A stretch of 64,000 nt of DNA from Bidens hawaiensis (GCA_021521415.1 JAIQDT010000301.1:310001-374000), one strand, 5' to 3'. Positions 35,110-48,266 are shown, numbered from the stretch's first letter. Translations and numbers: made by a program. The notes: a model not told the origin generated them from the sequence alone.

Positions 35110-36858
35110 TATAATACATATATTTCCTACACTTTAAAGTACTTTTAAACCATGTTTATTAAATATATATTCTAAAGGGCTCGTATTGAAAGTTTAAAGG
35201 TTTTCAGAGTCAACGAGAGAAAATAAAGTATTTTCATTAAGTTTGAGACTAATAAGTTAACTTTCAGAAAAACGATATCGTTTATTATTATCAATTTCCC
35301 CCCTTTTTGAGGTTGGTAATATAGTAACCATTTGCTTGAAACCTAAAACATGATTTAATGTGATATCTGTTTTTGGAGGAAACTAATTTATAAATGTATA
35401 CACAAATTAATTAGTGTTTTATTTTTGTTTCATACTCAACTTTTGAGCTCAGGTTGTGGTTGAGAAAGAAATAAATATCACGTGACCCGCAAGAGAATTA
35501 ATGATTAGAGAAGTTAAATCGAAAGGGACTCTAATGACGTCACCCGACCCAAATGAACCAAAATTCCAACTATTTGATCAAGTAAAATATATTAACTTAC
35601 GTTTTGTTTTTGAGTCTCATTTAATAAGAAGAGAGGGATATTGGAAAACTAGGACAGATAAAAAAGTTAGGGAAAGAAAAATGTGTGATTTTATTTCGTG
35701 AACCCGAGTTTAATATTAATGAAAGAAAAAAAAAAGAAATTAAACATTTGTGTTCCCGAGTTAAGATGAAGAGAAAAGAAAGATACAAATTTTCTATTAT
35801 ACCCTTTAAGTAACTATAATAAAGAGTTAGATATTAGGGCAATTTAGAAACCGATAGGAAGTTATTATTAGACATAAATCTTTCTCTTATAATCTCTCCA
35901 ATTTGGGAAGATAAACATATGCTCAAATTTTTAGCATTTCCCCTCCTTCCCCTCTCATTCTCTTAATAAAAAAATCTCTATAACATGATTTTTCATCTCT
36001 TACTTCCCCCCCCCCCATGTTAAATGAGACTCGAGAACACAACAAAGCTATTATCACAAGGGAAAAAGAAAAGAGATGACAACAAAGGACAAGGGTCAGA
36101 CACAAAGGAAGTGACACACCGACTGAACACGACAACATCAACAAGAGACTGTGGTTAATTTTGTTCGGCTGTTAAGGAAACCGACTATATTCTGGAGAGC
36201 AGCCCCAAGTTGGAGAAAGGAGCCAGGATTGAAGATTGGGTTCGTATTTGGCTCATTTAGGCATTCAGGTATTATTACTCGTTGTGTTTTTACTATTTTA
36301 GAAATCATGAACATGTTAAATATTTCTGATTTTAATTGTTCTTCGTTCTCTATGATTATTGGCTAAAATTATTGAAATACCTAGGTTTTGATGAATATTG
36401 ACTTTGCTTGACTATTTATATGGTTTTGATTACTTACATGTCATGATTATTATTGAAAAACTTTATTTAATTTGATATTTGATGTGTTAAACTATTTTTT
36501 CAAATAATTATTGCTTATGATTTCGCGTACGACTTCGACTGATTGATTGTGTGTCGTTTGGTTAGAGTTTAAGTTTATATTACCTACTTGGTGTTTTTGA
36601 TCTGTTTGTGGTTAGCGTGACCATAAGAATCTTGAGCATAATTAATGATTAAAATTAAGTAGGTTTACCTTCCTCGCGACCGAGAGGTAATAGGGAGCTG
36701 ATTTGTCTCTTGTCTTTATCCCGTTAGGTTAGAATTGCACGAGAGTGAGTTTTGGTATTGTTGGGTTGAGATTTGCGTGCGAATAAGTGTCTTAGATAAG
36801 GTTAGATATTGTCACTCCTTTATCCCTAGAGTTTCTAGTACCAATTTTAAGCGGATTC
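35110..36858. other. AT-rich sequence plus LTR-like fragment
   Basis: 35110-36100 shows nothing identifiable apart from a C11 run at 36006-36016. From about 36150 to 36858 the composition and phrases (GACCGAGAGGTAATAGGGAG near 36680) resemble the U5 side of Tat/Athila-type LTRs on the plus strand. The two short ORFs at 35501-35701 and 36151-36366 show no domain. Confidence 0.4.
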
Positions 36859-38000
36859 TGATGTAGATGTCGTGCTTTAATAAAAAAACAAGTATTTATA
36901 ATCTTAAATAGCTAAAACTAGTACGGGTAAGTAAGGTCGTCTCCACATGGAATCAATGGAAAGTTCTAGTTTGACTTATGACTTTAACTAATTAACTAGA
37001 CGGACAGTCGATGTCAAACAATTTAGAAATATGGTTTGAATGCAACAAGATTACTTTTAAAGTTGTAAACAATTATGAGAAAAGTGATTCACTTCAGGTT
37101 CAGGTAATGCAATAACCAACTAATCACATTTTCAGATAAATTGATTGCGAAGTAATTACTAGACCTAATAGTTGGGTTGTGATGACAAACAATAGCCTAA
37201 CCGAATTGTTGACCCAATTGAATTAATCTACCCAATTACCAATTTTATATTATGAAAATCAATTAGGTTTCAATGACTAGAGGTCATTAGTTCAATGACA
37301 CAAGAACCTAGTCTTAAATGATGAACCCAACCAGATAAGTGATGCAAAATTCAATAATCAAGCGCACAAATTGTTTAAACAATCAATTGACAAAGTAAAC
37401 AAGATTAAATAACAAAACTCAATCAAGTTCATAATCAATTAAGCATAAAGAATCTGATCATAGTCAATTACACAAAACCCTACACCTGAAGTGGTCACAA
37501 GTGGTTTAGCCTTGCCTCTGCATCACGATTGACTCGAATATGAATTGGAAGGATGAAACCATGGATGATTTGGTGATTGAGAGGTGTTAAGATGGTGAAT
37601 AAGTCATCCTTGGTGGCTAGGGTATGAAGAATAATCGATTTAGGGTTTATCCCGACTTAAATATGGAAGAATACAAGCCCAAAACACAATTCCCGTCAGA
37701 CCTGGTCGTAGCTACGGCCAAGTCACTGTAGGCTACGACCTCCAGTCACTGCCTTACGACTACTAGTATTCCATTTTCATACTCTTCTCGTCGAGAAACC
37801 CAAATTCATATATTATGGGTTCCGTAACTCATTTTCTAGCCCCGGATATGCCCATTTAACTTTAGATGCGCACAAATCACTTCAGAACATCCCCGATTGC
37901 TTCCTTTTTGCCCATAACTCAATTCCTTGCCATCCTAAGTGCTTCAAATTAGTTACTTTAAGCTCCTAGCACCTGTAAGCATAAAACCTTTGACGTGAGG
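36859..38000 (-). repeat. Tat/Athila-type LTR, minus strand (copy A)
   Basis: Begins TGATGTAGATGTCGTGC and soon has ACGGGTAAGTAAGGTCGTCT and CCACATGG, the reverse of the typical 3' end of such LTRs. Further right are a repeated TCGTAG/CTACGG block (37705-37760) and a TATA-like region in reverse. The right edge is uncertain and no TSD was found. Confidence 0.5.
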
Positions 38001-38840
38001 TCAAAGTCTCACTCAAAAATAAACCACATACAACTAAATAGATAGCAGTAAGTGGGTGTCGAACACAAAGAGTTTGTGGAATGCGTTTTTACCAGTAGCT
38101 TAAACAGACAATCAAATTAAACTAAATTGCATAAAAACTAAATTCAGATTTGATTTATTGTTTTTTGATTAACTAAAAAGAAATAAAATAACTTGCAAAC
38201 AATGATTAAGATTAATAAACTGATTAAAAACAAGAGACCATCTTAGATTTCGGGTTTAAATCAACACGATGTTCATGCTTACTAGAAAGAACCACATAGA
38301 CATAGTTCATGTTTGATTACTTGTTTGTGATGAAAGGGAACTAAGTACTTGGATTAATATAATGAAAGGTTGTTACCCAATGATCAATAAACTATTATTC
38401 AACCCTAATTCCTCCCATGGTATCCCGATTACCAATAGCACATAGAACGTATGGTTTGGATTATGATCAAACACAAGCAATAATTTAGAAATAACTAATT
38501 AAACATCATAACAACCAAACAAAGATTGCAAAATCATTATTTTAGAAATTCAAGCATAACAAAGTGTATCAATTAAACCTTACATTCAAGATTATCACCA
38601 ATAGAATTAGCCACTCATGGTTAGGTTAATCATCCTTACTTCAATTGGAATGATCATAGGAATCAAAGACCAAAACAATTTACTACAATCACCAACAATA
38701 GTGTTTTGCACAATAAAATTCGCTTAAAATTGTTCCCAAGTCAAGAGTATGTGAAAAGACATCTAAAAACGCCATAAAAACAAGACCAAATCGGGAGTTA
38801 TGAGTGTGGATCGTGGCCCACGGTGACCACCGTAGTCCAC

Positions 38841-39646
38841 TATAGAGGTAGGGTACCAAAAGGACCCAAATACCCATACGAAATACCCGCGGGTCAATCA
38901 GAAGCCCTTCACAAGGCACCCACGGGACATATAAACCATCCGCATAATCATCTGAGGAAGAAACACCCTCGTAGCACATGCGGAAGCATCTCAGCACCCT
39001 CAAAAGTCATCCGCAAGAAGGAATATCCTTTCGCGTAAGTAACTACGAGGTAATGCTCCGGGACAGCTGTCAGTAACCAATTACCTTCTAGAAGAATCGC
39101 CAAGATGCTTTCTTGGGCAATACATGATCCATTGGCCAATTAGCTAGTGACACGTGACAAGGCCGTTACAACCATGCACATGGCCAATATTACCCCGTTA
39201 ACCAATAATAGAGCGACACGTGTCCAGGTTGTTATACATGCACATGCAACGTATAAGCTAAACCTATCGTATAAGGACACGCGTCCAGACGGTTATGCAG
39301 GCATCTTTTAAAAGGACAGCTGGCCCAATCACTTCCCCACACCCTTCGGCTATAAATACCCTCTCAATCATCATGAGGTATTCATTCACCGTCACTGTAC
39401 TCTCTCAATTTACTTAAGTACTTTATCTCTTCGTAAGAACGGTACTTATTCTCACGCCGGAGGGTGGTTACGGGAAGACCCCCCTCTTGTCCTTCCCATA
39501 ACGAGCTCACGGTGTTCTGTTTTGCAGGATTCACGTCACTGGACTTTAGGAATTGTATTCATATCGTGTTGGCAGTAACTGTATCCTACCTTGTGGACTC
39601 ATTAGATCTAGGACCTATTAGTGGGGAGTAGATCCGTGTTTCTTCA
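38841..39646 (+). repeat. 5' LTR of the Tat-type element
   Basis: Starts TATAGAGGTAGGGTACC and ends GATCCGTGTTTCTTCA. The first dinucleotide is TA rather than the usual TG. It matches 51908-52712 with about 11 substitutions, nearly all transitions. Confidence 0.85.
39351..39358 (+). promoter_or_regulatory. TATA box of the Tat 5' LTR
   Basis: TATAAATA within CGGCTATAAATACCC; the 3' LTR has the same box at 52418-52425. It is placed to start the genomic RNA that encodes gag and pol. Confidence 0.75.
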
Positions 39647-39704
39647 TTGTCGCCTTCTGTGCTTTTGTTAGAACAACTAAAAATTTTTCTGGTCTCTTTA
39701 CGAT

Positions 39705-41551
39705 ATGAGTCAGTTACCTAAAGGGCCGACGGAGAATCACACACAACCTCCGCGTGATCTCAACCTTGAAACATGTGAAGGAGCTACATCTGTGTTTGCT
39801 CGAATTTCGACCCCTACCACAAGAACCGACACCGTCAACCCAGGAATCCTTTCCTTGGGTGGTTCGACGGCTCGGGGGTTGTTTGCTCAACATGAAGGTG
39901 TCACTCCAATAGACACCGGAAATATTGTCACACCAGCTACTGACTTGGGGTACGTCACAGCCCCAGGAGGTTCTAATATAAGGAATCTAGAGCGTGTTCC
40001 AAGAGAAGTCCATCGAACTCAGTCGGAGATAGGTTTGGAAGAAGATTCCAGTGACTCTAATCCAAGGATAGCCCACCGTCATAACCTCAGGACTGAAGAA
40101 ACCTTGTCTCCTGACGAGTGGCTTCGTATTCAACAAGAAAGTTTGAAAACAGAGTATGAACGTCGGGTCCGAAATGAGCGTTTTCATGGCCGTACCCTGA
40201 CGTATGATGAGCCTCCCAGGAGATCTATTTCTCCTCCTATAAGGGTAAGTCACATCCAGTACAGTTTGCCACCCGAAGGTTGCGTCCTCGTCCCCACATA
40301 GATATGCGGGTACAATCCTATGAGGACGAACTGGACGAGTACAACTCATCTTATCGTCCGGATGGTAGTTTTTATAGCGGGGATAGCCGCCTTCCTTCGT
40401 ACGGAGGAACTAGTTATCCGCGCCCAGTTGTCCGCCATGCGGAGTATCATAGCAATGCTGAATATGATTTTTCCAAACCATATCGCCCAGAGTCTTTCTC
40501 AGAAAAATCAAAATTCATTCCGAGTATCGCGACAGCTCCATTCCCGATTAATGCAAAGATTCCAATGTCCGTTGGAACATATAATGGAATGACTGACCCC
40601 AGTGACCATCTGTTAAGGTTCGAAGCAGTCGGAGGAGTCAGTTGGTGGACTCTCCCGTATTGGTGTCATATGTTCGCACTAACATTCATCGGGGTGGCGC
40701 GGGAGTGGTTTGAGAAATTACCATGCGGAAAGATTACAAGTTGGAAAGACTTTGTAGCAAAATTCTCTCAGCATTTTAGTCAACAAAAGAAACATACTCG
40801 TGACTCTTCGGAAATACTAAATGTTACAAGGCGAAATAATGAGTCTATTGAGGATTACATTACTCGTTTTGCTAACGAGAGCCTTAACATCGGAGGAGTA
40901 AGCGATGATATGCTGCGCGGAGCATTTTGTAAGAACGTCCACAGTGATGCCTTGATCCGTACTCTAACGGGAAGGGACGGAATGCCTGAGTCATGGGATG
41001 AAATCATGAAGGCATCAAAGTTGTTTGCAAGAACTGAAAAAACTCTAAGTTCCAGCAGTCAAAAGCAGTCCCCAAGGGTCGAGTTTCAAACTCCGAGACC
41101 AAACAGACAAGCTAAGGGACCAATATGGTCAAGACTTCAACCAAGTGCGGAAACACCTAAACCTTTTGATGCAAGATCTTTGATCGGCAACAAGGGTAAA
41201 CGTAATTTCTCAGCTCGTTCCACCAACAGTTGGACTCAGTTATCAAAGACTCCCTCAGAAATTCTCACTACTGAGAATCTGACTTTCCGAAAACCACAAC
41301 CAATACCACGGAAATCATTCCTCGATACCAAAAAACATTGCTCATATCATAATGATGTTGGACACAACACAAATGAGTGTGTGACTCTCATAAATGAAAT
41401 TGAAGCAGCTGTTAAAAATGGTAAACTCGAACATTTGGTCAAAGGCGTACGAGGAGGGACTGGCAAACCTCCCGCAAAGGATAGCCAAGGCCCGGCCAAA
41501 AGGCAAATCAAAGATGAATGTCCACATGATTCAAGGGGGACATTCAGGTAA
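39705..41551 (+). pseudogene. gag: Tat gag, one frameshift
   Basis: The ATG at 39705 (MSQLPKGPTENH) follows the LTR and leader closely. The first frame, to 40301, is a disordered proline- and charge-rich N-terminus. The frame shifts near 40270-40290, and the second frame, to 41551, holds the retrotransposon gag capsid domain (TDPSDHLLRFEAVGG, LTFIGVAREWFEKLPCGKI, NESIEDYITRFANE). A modified knuckle CSYHNDVGHNTNEC follows near residues 355-368 of the second frame. A second frameshift near 41500 moves the continuing polyprotein into the protease frame. Confidence 0.88.
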
Positions 41552-42269
41552 GGGAAAACGGAGAGAATATTCGGACGAAGAGTGGAACAACGAGCCCGTT
41601 ATCTTTCCTCGGATCAAAGGGGGCCCGTGTAACAAAAACCCGCTGATAATTACTGCCGAATTTGGCCACTATCAATCACAATATGTGTTCTTTGACACAG
41701 GCAGTACGTCCGATATTATGTATGAACAATGTTTCGAACAACTGGATGAGGAAGACAAAAAAATATTACAACCAATTCATGCTCCTGTTTCTGGTTTCGG
41801 GGGAGAGATAATGCACCCGCGGGGTGTCATCACTTTCCCGGTCACACTAAGTGACGGAGTACATTCAAGAACAGAGGAAGTTGAATTTTTGGTCTTACCA
41901 GCAACTTCTAAACATGACGTTATCTTGGGACGAGAAGCAATTGGAGATTTCAATGCCCACCTGTCCATAGCACATGGTGCAGTAGGAGTTCCAACTCGCA
42001 CTGGTGTGGCGATAATTCATGTAAATCGGCATTTTTTTACAACTGAAAGTTTAAGACCAAGCAAGGTTCCAAGACAGGCTCAGAGGACTGAGCCCGAGAA
42101 TTGGGTTTTGAATAAGAAGTTTCCAAATCAGACAATTACAATAGGACCTGCTATCTCGGAGATAGTGAGAACCTTTTTAAAGAAATTATTGACCAAGAAC
42201 ATTGACGTTTTTGCTTGGCAACCCGCGGACATGACCGGTTTTCGCGGAGCATTTCGGAACACAAGTTAA
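41500..42269 (+). pseudogene. Tat aspartic protease
   Basis: Within the frame ending at 42269 the active site reads FFDTGSTSDIMY (about 41689-41724), and the later motif KHDVILGREAIGDFNA fits the second half of the fold. The start of the frame overlaps the end of gag in another phase. The segment AWQPADMTGFRG near the end begins the protease-RT linker. The frame ends in TAA at 42267-42269, and the next 135 bp have further stops, so polyprotein synthesis would end here. Confidence 0.85.
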
Positions 42270-43610
42270 GGGTGAATCCGTTAATCACCCTAATTGTACA
42301 AAAAAAAACGAAAGATGGGTCCAGAACAAATGAAGGCTATGAATGAGCAAGTACAAGACCTTCTTCATGCTGGGATCATATGAGAAATCAAGTACCAAAC
42401 ATGGGTGGCTAACCCAGTGATTGTCCCAAAAAACAACGGAACATGGAGGATGTGCATAGATTATAAAGACTTGAACAAGGCATGTCCGAAAGATTGTTAC
42501 CCGCTTCCGGAGATCGACTTAAAAGTAGACACGGTGGCCCCATTTAAATTCAAGTGCTTCCTCGATGCCTACAAAGGGTATCACCAAATTCATATGGCAG
42601 CTGGCGACGAGGACAAGACAGCGTTCCAAACTGACCAAAGAACATTCTGTTATAGAATGATGCCTTTCGGATTAAAGAACGCGAGGGCCACATATCAACG
42701 ACTGATGGATCAGGCTTTCAAAAGTCAAATAAGTCGGAATCTCGAAGTTTATATGGACGATTTGGTAATCAAAAGCATTGAAGAAGATCAGATGTTAAGA
42801 GATATTGAAGAGACATTTGAAACACTACAAAGCATCAATATGAAGTTGAATTCGGCTAAGTGTTCATTTGGCATGGAAGAGGGTAAATTCCTTTGAGTCA
42901 TAGTAACAGGCGCGAGCTTTAAAGCCAACCCAGATACGGTTCAGGCTATAGCCCGCATGCCTTCACCTTCTTCCCTCAAGGAGGTTCAAGCACTTAACGG
43001 GAGACTTGTGGCGCTGAACCGATTCTTAGCAAACCACGCGGCCAAGTCTTATCCATTCGTGTCAACACTTAGAAATTGCCTTAAAAAGACACATTTCATG
43101 TGGACCGCGGAGGCTGAAAAAGCATTCTTAGAAGTTAAGAAATGCTTAATGGAGCTTCCTACTCTAACAACACCATACGCGGGTGAACCTCTGACACTGT
43201 ATTTATCTGCCTCGGACATTGCCATAGGAGCCGTTCTGCTGACCGATAGAAAAAATGCTCAAACACCAATCTATTACGTCAGTAGAACGCTATCGGACCC
43301 GGAAACAAGATATTCGATGTTAGAAAAGTTGGTTTTGGCATTGGTCTATGCCGCCAGACGGCTCCGCAGATATTTCCAGGGCCACCCTATTAATGTGTTA
43401 ACCGGGTACAAACTCAAGAACGTGTTGGGTAAACCCGAGTTGTCCGGACAACTGGCAAAGTGGGCTATCGAATTGGGTGAACACTCGATTGAATATAAGC
43501 CTAAACCAGTGATCAAGGGACAGGTACTCACGGACTTCGTCATGGAAGTTCTGCGGTACAAAGAGCAAGAATGCCTACTCGAAAAACAACCCCAAGCACC
43601 TCCGGAACAA
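42270..43610 (+). pseudogene. pol: Tat reverse transcriptase and first RNase H
   Basis: The 42270-42404 part is the decayed start of RT. From 42405 the RT reads NNGTWRMCIDYKDLNKACP, then AYKGYHQIHMA, MPFGLKNARATYQRLMD and the catalytic YMDDLVIKS. A TGA at 42894-42896 replaces a codon in the motif KFLG.I; the frame is otherwise unbroken through 43700. The first RNase H contains TLYLSASDIAIGAVLL, where the usual acidic residues are partly lost, consistent with a degenerate RNase H acting as a connection domain. The LTR-specific polymerase core looks complete apart from the stop. Confidence 0.88.
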
Positions 43611-44030
43611 GGGCAAGTTTGGTCATTGTTCACGGACGGAGCTTCCAGCAGCGAAGGGGCAGGTGCAGGTTTAAGGCTAGTCAACCCTGAGGGGGCATGA
43701 ATTTACGTACGCCATCAAGTTGGACTTCAAAAGTACCAACAATGAGGCGGAATACGAAGCCTTCCTGGCAGGACTGCGGATAGCGAAAAAGCTGGGGGTA
43801 AAACATTTGGAGGCTCGGGTGGATTCTATGCTAATTGCGGGACAAATAAACGTAACATACGAAGCCAAAAACGATGTCATGGCTTCTTATTTGTCACAAG
43901 CAAGGGTCTTGATTCGCCAATTTTCCTCCTTCAATATTGTTCACATTAAGAGGAGCGAGAATAAATCGGCGGACGCTCTTAGCAAACTAGCTTCAACGAA
44001 TTTTGAGCACTTCGCCAAAGATATTCGTGT
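43611..44030 (+). pseudogene. Tat second RNase H, frameshifted
   Basis: A second RNase H follows the first: WSLFTDGASSSEGAGAGL supplies the first Asp. After a one-base frameshift at 43695-43702 the domain continues in the frame from 43720 with STNNEAEYEAFLAGLRIAKK (Glu), ARVDSML (Asp) and RSENKSADALSKLAS (last Asp). An additional archaeal-type RNase H in this place has been described for the Tat lineage, so it supports the lineage assignment. Confidence 0.85.
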
Positions 44031-45310
44031 AGAAGTTCTAGACCATCCATCCATTCCGGAAAATCAAGTTCTGGTAATTCAAACAGGCGTTGAATCTTGG
44101 ATGTCACCCATTATAGCTTATTTATTTTCCGGAGCACTTCCAGCAGGGAAGGCTGAGGCTTGGAAGATCAAGCACAAAGCTCTGAACTACCAGTTGACTG
44201 ACGACATCTTATACCGGAGGTCATTCCTTGGTCCACTGTTACGTTGCGTGGACGCGGAAGACGCAAATTACCTAATTCGAGAAATTCACGAAGGTATTTG
44301 TGGGTTACACGCGGGACCAAGAATGACGGTTGCAAAGATCATGAACGCAGGGTACTATTGGCCCGACATGCATTTAGACGCTGTGCAGGAAATCAGAAAG
44401 TGTGATTCATGCCAGCGTCATGCCCCCAACACCCTGCGTCCAAAGAACGAACTAATTCCAGTTACATCTGCCTGGCAGTTTCAAAAATGGGCTATTGATA
44501 TCATGAGACCTTTCCCTGAAGCCTCGGGACGAGTCAAGTTCCTGATAGTGGCCATTGATTACTTCACCAAGTGGGTGGAAGCCAAACCGGTTGCATCAAT
44601 CACGGCTTCAAGCGTGAAAAAATTCCTTTGGGAATTCATCATTTGCAGGTTTGGTCTCCCACAAGAATTGGTAAGCGATAATGGGACCCAATTTGCTGAT
44701 AGTTGATTGCAAGGATGGTTGAGAGAACTCCAGGTCATTCAGACCTTCACATCCGTGGCACACCCGCAAGCAAACGGTCAGGTCGAAAGGACCAACCGAA
44801 ATATCAAGGAAGGGATCAAGGCAAGGCTAGGGGCGAAAAGAACGGGTTGGGTGGATGAGCTGCCTCACGTACTCTGGGCATTCCGCAACCAAAAGAACTC
44901 CAGTAATTTGGAAACACCTTTCAGCCTAACTTACGGCACTGAAGCCATGATCCCCGCAGAAATCGGAATTCCATCTGCAAGGGTTCTACTGATTAATGAT
45001 AATGATCAAGAACTCAGGATGAATCTAGACCTGTTGGAAGAAAGAAGAGAACTCACATTGATTCGCGAGCACAATTATAAGCGACAGCTTGAGAAATATT
45101 ACAACTCACGAGTCCAAGAATGCAAGTTCGATGCGGGAGACTTCGTCTTCCGCAATAATGAGGCCTCCGGGCAAGTTAGCCCCAACTTGGGAGGGACCTT
45201 ATAAAATCAAACAAGTATTATCCAAAGGTGCCTACAAGTTGGAAAAGTTGGATGGGGCAGAAATCCCTCGAACTTGGAACGCAACACAATTAAAGAAATG
45301 CTATATGTAG
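44031..45310 (+). pseudogene. Tat integrase, one nonsense codon and one frameshift
   Basis: The zinc module has HEGICGLHAG and CDSCQRHA ligands. The core begins WAIDIMRPFPEASG (first Asp) and continues VSDNGTQF (second Asp). A TGA at 44704-44706 interrupts right after that motif; the same frame resumes and contains the catalytic Glu in PQANGQVERTN. A frameshift near 45165 moves the C-terminal LAPTWEGPYKI motif to another frame, which ends at 45310 with TQLKKCYM. Integrase inserts element DNA into the genome; here it would be truncated after the second Asp. Confidence 0.88.
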
Positions 45311-45591
45311 TAGTTTTACTTGTTCTTTACATTGGCCTGCGTGCCCACATAGACTAGCAATTTCACAATTTCTTTTATTATAAGAAGGCTTATGCCTAAT
45401 GTACGAGAATATCCAATCGACTCCATGGTATTTTGATAAGTTGTAATCTTTTATTGACAAAAACGAAGTTCCGGACAGACACTTATATTATAGTACATAA
45501 GACAAAGTGCACCGGAAAGAACGAAAAGACTTCTTATTTATAGTCAAAAGAGATTACAAAGGAACAGAAAAGTTACAACAAAGACATGTAT

Positions 45592-48161
45592 TTATGGAGT
45601 AACATCCTCATCTTCCACAGTACTGTCAGCTTCCTCGTCCCCTCCCTCATCAAGATCCAATAGTTCTCTCAATTGATCTATGGCATCTTCTTTGTCCGCA
45701 AGCTCTGATATGTGGTCGGAACGGGAAAACTTCAAGGTATGAAACTCCTTGGTTTTCTTAACAAGGATGGAGGCAGTGTCCTTACCGGCCAATACATACT
45801 CCTCCGGGAGCCGAGACGTTGAACCAAACTCATATCCCTCCTCAAAGCCCATTTGGCGGCCAGCTTGCTCGGAAGCACGAAGGAGCACAGCAACACAATT
45901 TCCAAGATCATAACTATTCCAAATGTTAGCGATAACCTGTTAAGAGGAACAAACATGTGTAAACACATACACATCCAAATCGATCAGGTTAACAAAAGGA
46001 AACGTGATACCTTAGGAATCGCTGTCGATATAAGCCACTTTTTGTCCGCCTGAGCTCGGACAAGATCCATCTTGTGACAAGCACACTCCAAGGCTTGGTC
46101 CCGATTCCTAGAATTTAGGTCAGACAAGCGCTTGTCCTTCGCTGCCGAGTCAGCTTGGAGAGTCTTTATCAGTTCAGCTTGTTCATCCAGCTGCTTCTGA
46201 AAAGAAACTTTAGCTTCCTCTAAGGCTCGATGGCTGTCTTGAGCGTCAGTTAACGCTTTAAGAGCCTCTTTTTTGGCACCAAGCAAGTTCCGCTCGGTCT
46301 CCTCCAACTCATCATTCATAGATAGCCAATCCCGGCGAAGTTCCTGGTTGGTAGACACAGCATTCACCACATGATAGGAATTAGAGTCGAAAAGCTCTTG
46401 GAGGATGCGACGACGTTGTCGTTCCTTCTCTGCAAAGACTTTCGTCGAGGTATTCTTGGCAAACGTCCGCACTACTCAACACCTTGTTCCGCCGTAATGA
46501 CCAACGGGGAAGATACGGGGCAGTATCCTCATACACTCGAGAGGAGGAAGCCTGCCCCCCGCGTTTAAACTCATTAACCCCACCTTGATCTTGGAGGGTA
46601 TGCTCGTGACGGGATGGAGATGTATGAAACCGATCAGCTTCACTAACTTCTTTGTCCTTAATAGGAGAAGAATCCGATAAATCGATCGGCTCTTGAGCAG
46701 TGTTTATTGGTGAAGCTGATGGAGTCGGAAGTTCGGTAGCAACAGAATCCTTCAGACCTGAAATACTCCAAAAATAAAAATCTTTAAGTCACTAAGAAGC
46801 GATAAATAGAAGAACAATCATAAAGGGCCAAGTCTTCCTTTTAGAAGCCTCTTGGGCAGCAAGCTCCCGAAAACGAGCGCCCAAGATCGGGACGTCAACC
46901 TTAGCCTTCTTCTTTTTCTTCTTCTTGGGCGTGGCATCAGAAGCTGGTGCTTTCCGTTTCCCAGCAGCTTTTGAAGCACCCACTTCCGCAGCCTGAGGTT
47001 CGCCCTCAACGGATTGAGGACCACCTTCCTCACCTGCTGATGGATCGGTGATGGCCTTCAAATCTTGCTTGCGGGTTAAACCTACAGACAAATGCGAAGG
47101 GTTAGTGCACCACTCGGTAACCTTTGCAGAGCGACGACTCCTCGCTAGATGAAAGTAGTACTATTACTCCGCTTGAAGTAGGACCGGTTATAGGTCGAGG
47201 TTGGGGAATACCTTCACACTTGGTGACAAACTCCTCACCTTGTGCGTACATCTCCTCGGAGACAATAGGCTCCGGCGTAAGAGCAGTAGAAAAAACAAAG
47301 TTACTCCGTGTACGTTCCAAAAAAGGAACATCATGCTGAGTAATAGGACGGCGAACCATCATGCCTCCCATCGTGTCCACTAGAGTGGAAAGGATCGTAC
47401 TTTCACCTGCAATTGGAGAATATTAAAAAAAGTAAATTAAGAACTAAAAGCGCTGTAAGCAAAGACTTACTCCCATGAGAGTTCTCGTAATAAGGCTCCA
47501 AAGTGGGAAACGACCATAAACGACTCATTTTGGCGTGCACCATGGCTCCCTCGTGAATCGGGCGTATAGGCGTCGGAGTCTTGGTTAAAGTAAGAAACCA
47601 AGCGCGAATCTCGTGGTCGGAAGCATAGACTTCCGGTAGTTTATCCTTAGGCTTCCGATGAACCATGGCAAACGGGATAACATCTTCCCGGATCCAGAAA
47701 TATTTGGTTTTCCAGCAATGAATACTGCGGAGCCACTCAAAACCAATAGATCCTTTGCCCGTGGTGGCAAAACTGTACCAGCCTTCACGGTAGGTCATCT
47801 TGTACAGTGCGGAAAACATAACAACAGAAGGATCATAGTTGTGGGCTTGACAACAGAACTCGAAATGCCGAATTCTGAGCATCCCAAAAGGGTGAACTTG
47901 GGATAAGTGAATCCCATATGCCGTCAAGACTGATTGCATGAACTTGGTCACGGGCAACCGGAAGTTTCCGGTAGTGAAGTGGTCCAAGTAAACAACCATT
48001 TTCCTCGGTGGAGGCACCGTTCCGATGAATCCCTTCGACGGACGTTAGGCTTCCCATTCTGGAGGGAAGCCGTACACGTTTTTAACATCTTCAAAATCTT
48101 TTTCCTTGATTTCGCATCCAACTTCATCAATAGCAGGAGGATTTTTCTTCTAGGCAGCCAT
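45592..48161 (-). pseudogene. Antisense gene A in Tat element, putative gypsy-type transposase-like protein with coiled coil
   Basis: A multi-exon gene on the strand opposite gag-pol. Suggested exons: 48161-47471, 47406-47122, 47081-46816, 46756-46011, 45936-45592. The ATG at 48161 is followed by a TAG at codon 4 and a TAA at 48047-48045; otherwise exon 1 is open and contains the domain FTTGNFRLPVTKFMQSVLTA, YGIHLSQVHPFGMLRIRHFE and RLWSFPTLEPYYE, as seen in plant proteins labelled putative gypsy-type transposase. Exon 3 has a lysine run (TPKKKKKKKAKVD), exon 4 a long coiled coil (ELEETERNLLGAKKEALKAL), exon 5 an acidic end. A frameshift lies near 46440-46470. Function unknown; exon edges are read from GT/AG sites and comparison with gene B. 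Confidence 0.7.
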
Positions 48162-48258
48162 TAGAATCAGATAATGGAAAGAAAGAAGCAAAAGTTTTCT
48201 GATACGAGTAAAGGAAAAAAGATGTAAGTGATAAGAATGAATTGATGACATCAAGGCC

Positions 48259-48266
48259 TATTTATA
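48259..48266 (-). promoter_or_regulatory. TATA box of antisense gene A
   Basis: On the minus strand TATAAATA, about 98 bp upstream of the ATG at 48161. The bases before it (ATTAATTACGATGAG) match those before the box of gene B (ATTAATTGCGGTAGG), so the core promoter is conserved between the two genes. Confidence 0.6.

Noticed and set aside
35501..36366. Small ORFs at 35501-35701 and 36151-36366
   Set aside because: No recognisable motif; the second lies in LTR-like sequence.
46818..47033. Arginine/lysine-rich minus-strand ORF
   Set aside because: It is the alternate frame of the lysine-rich exon of antisense gene A.
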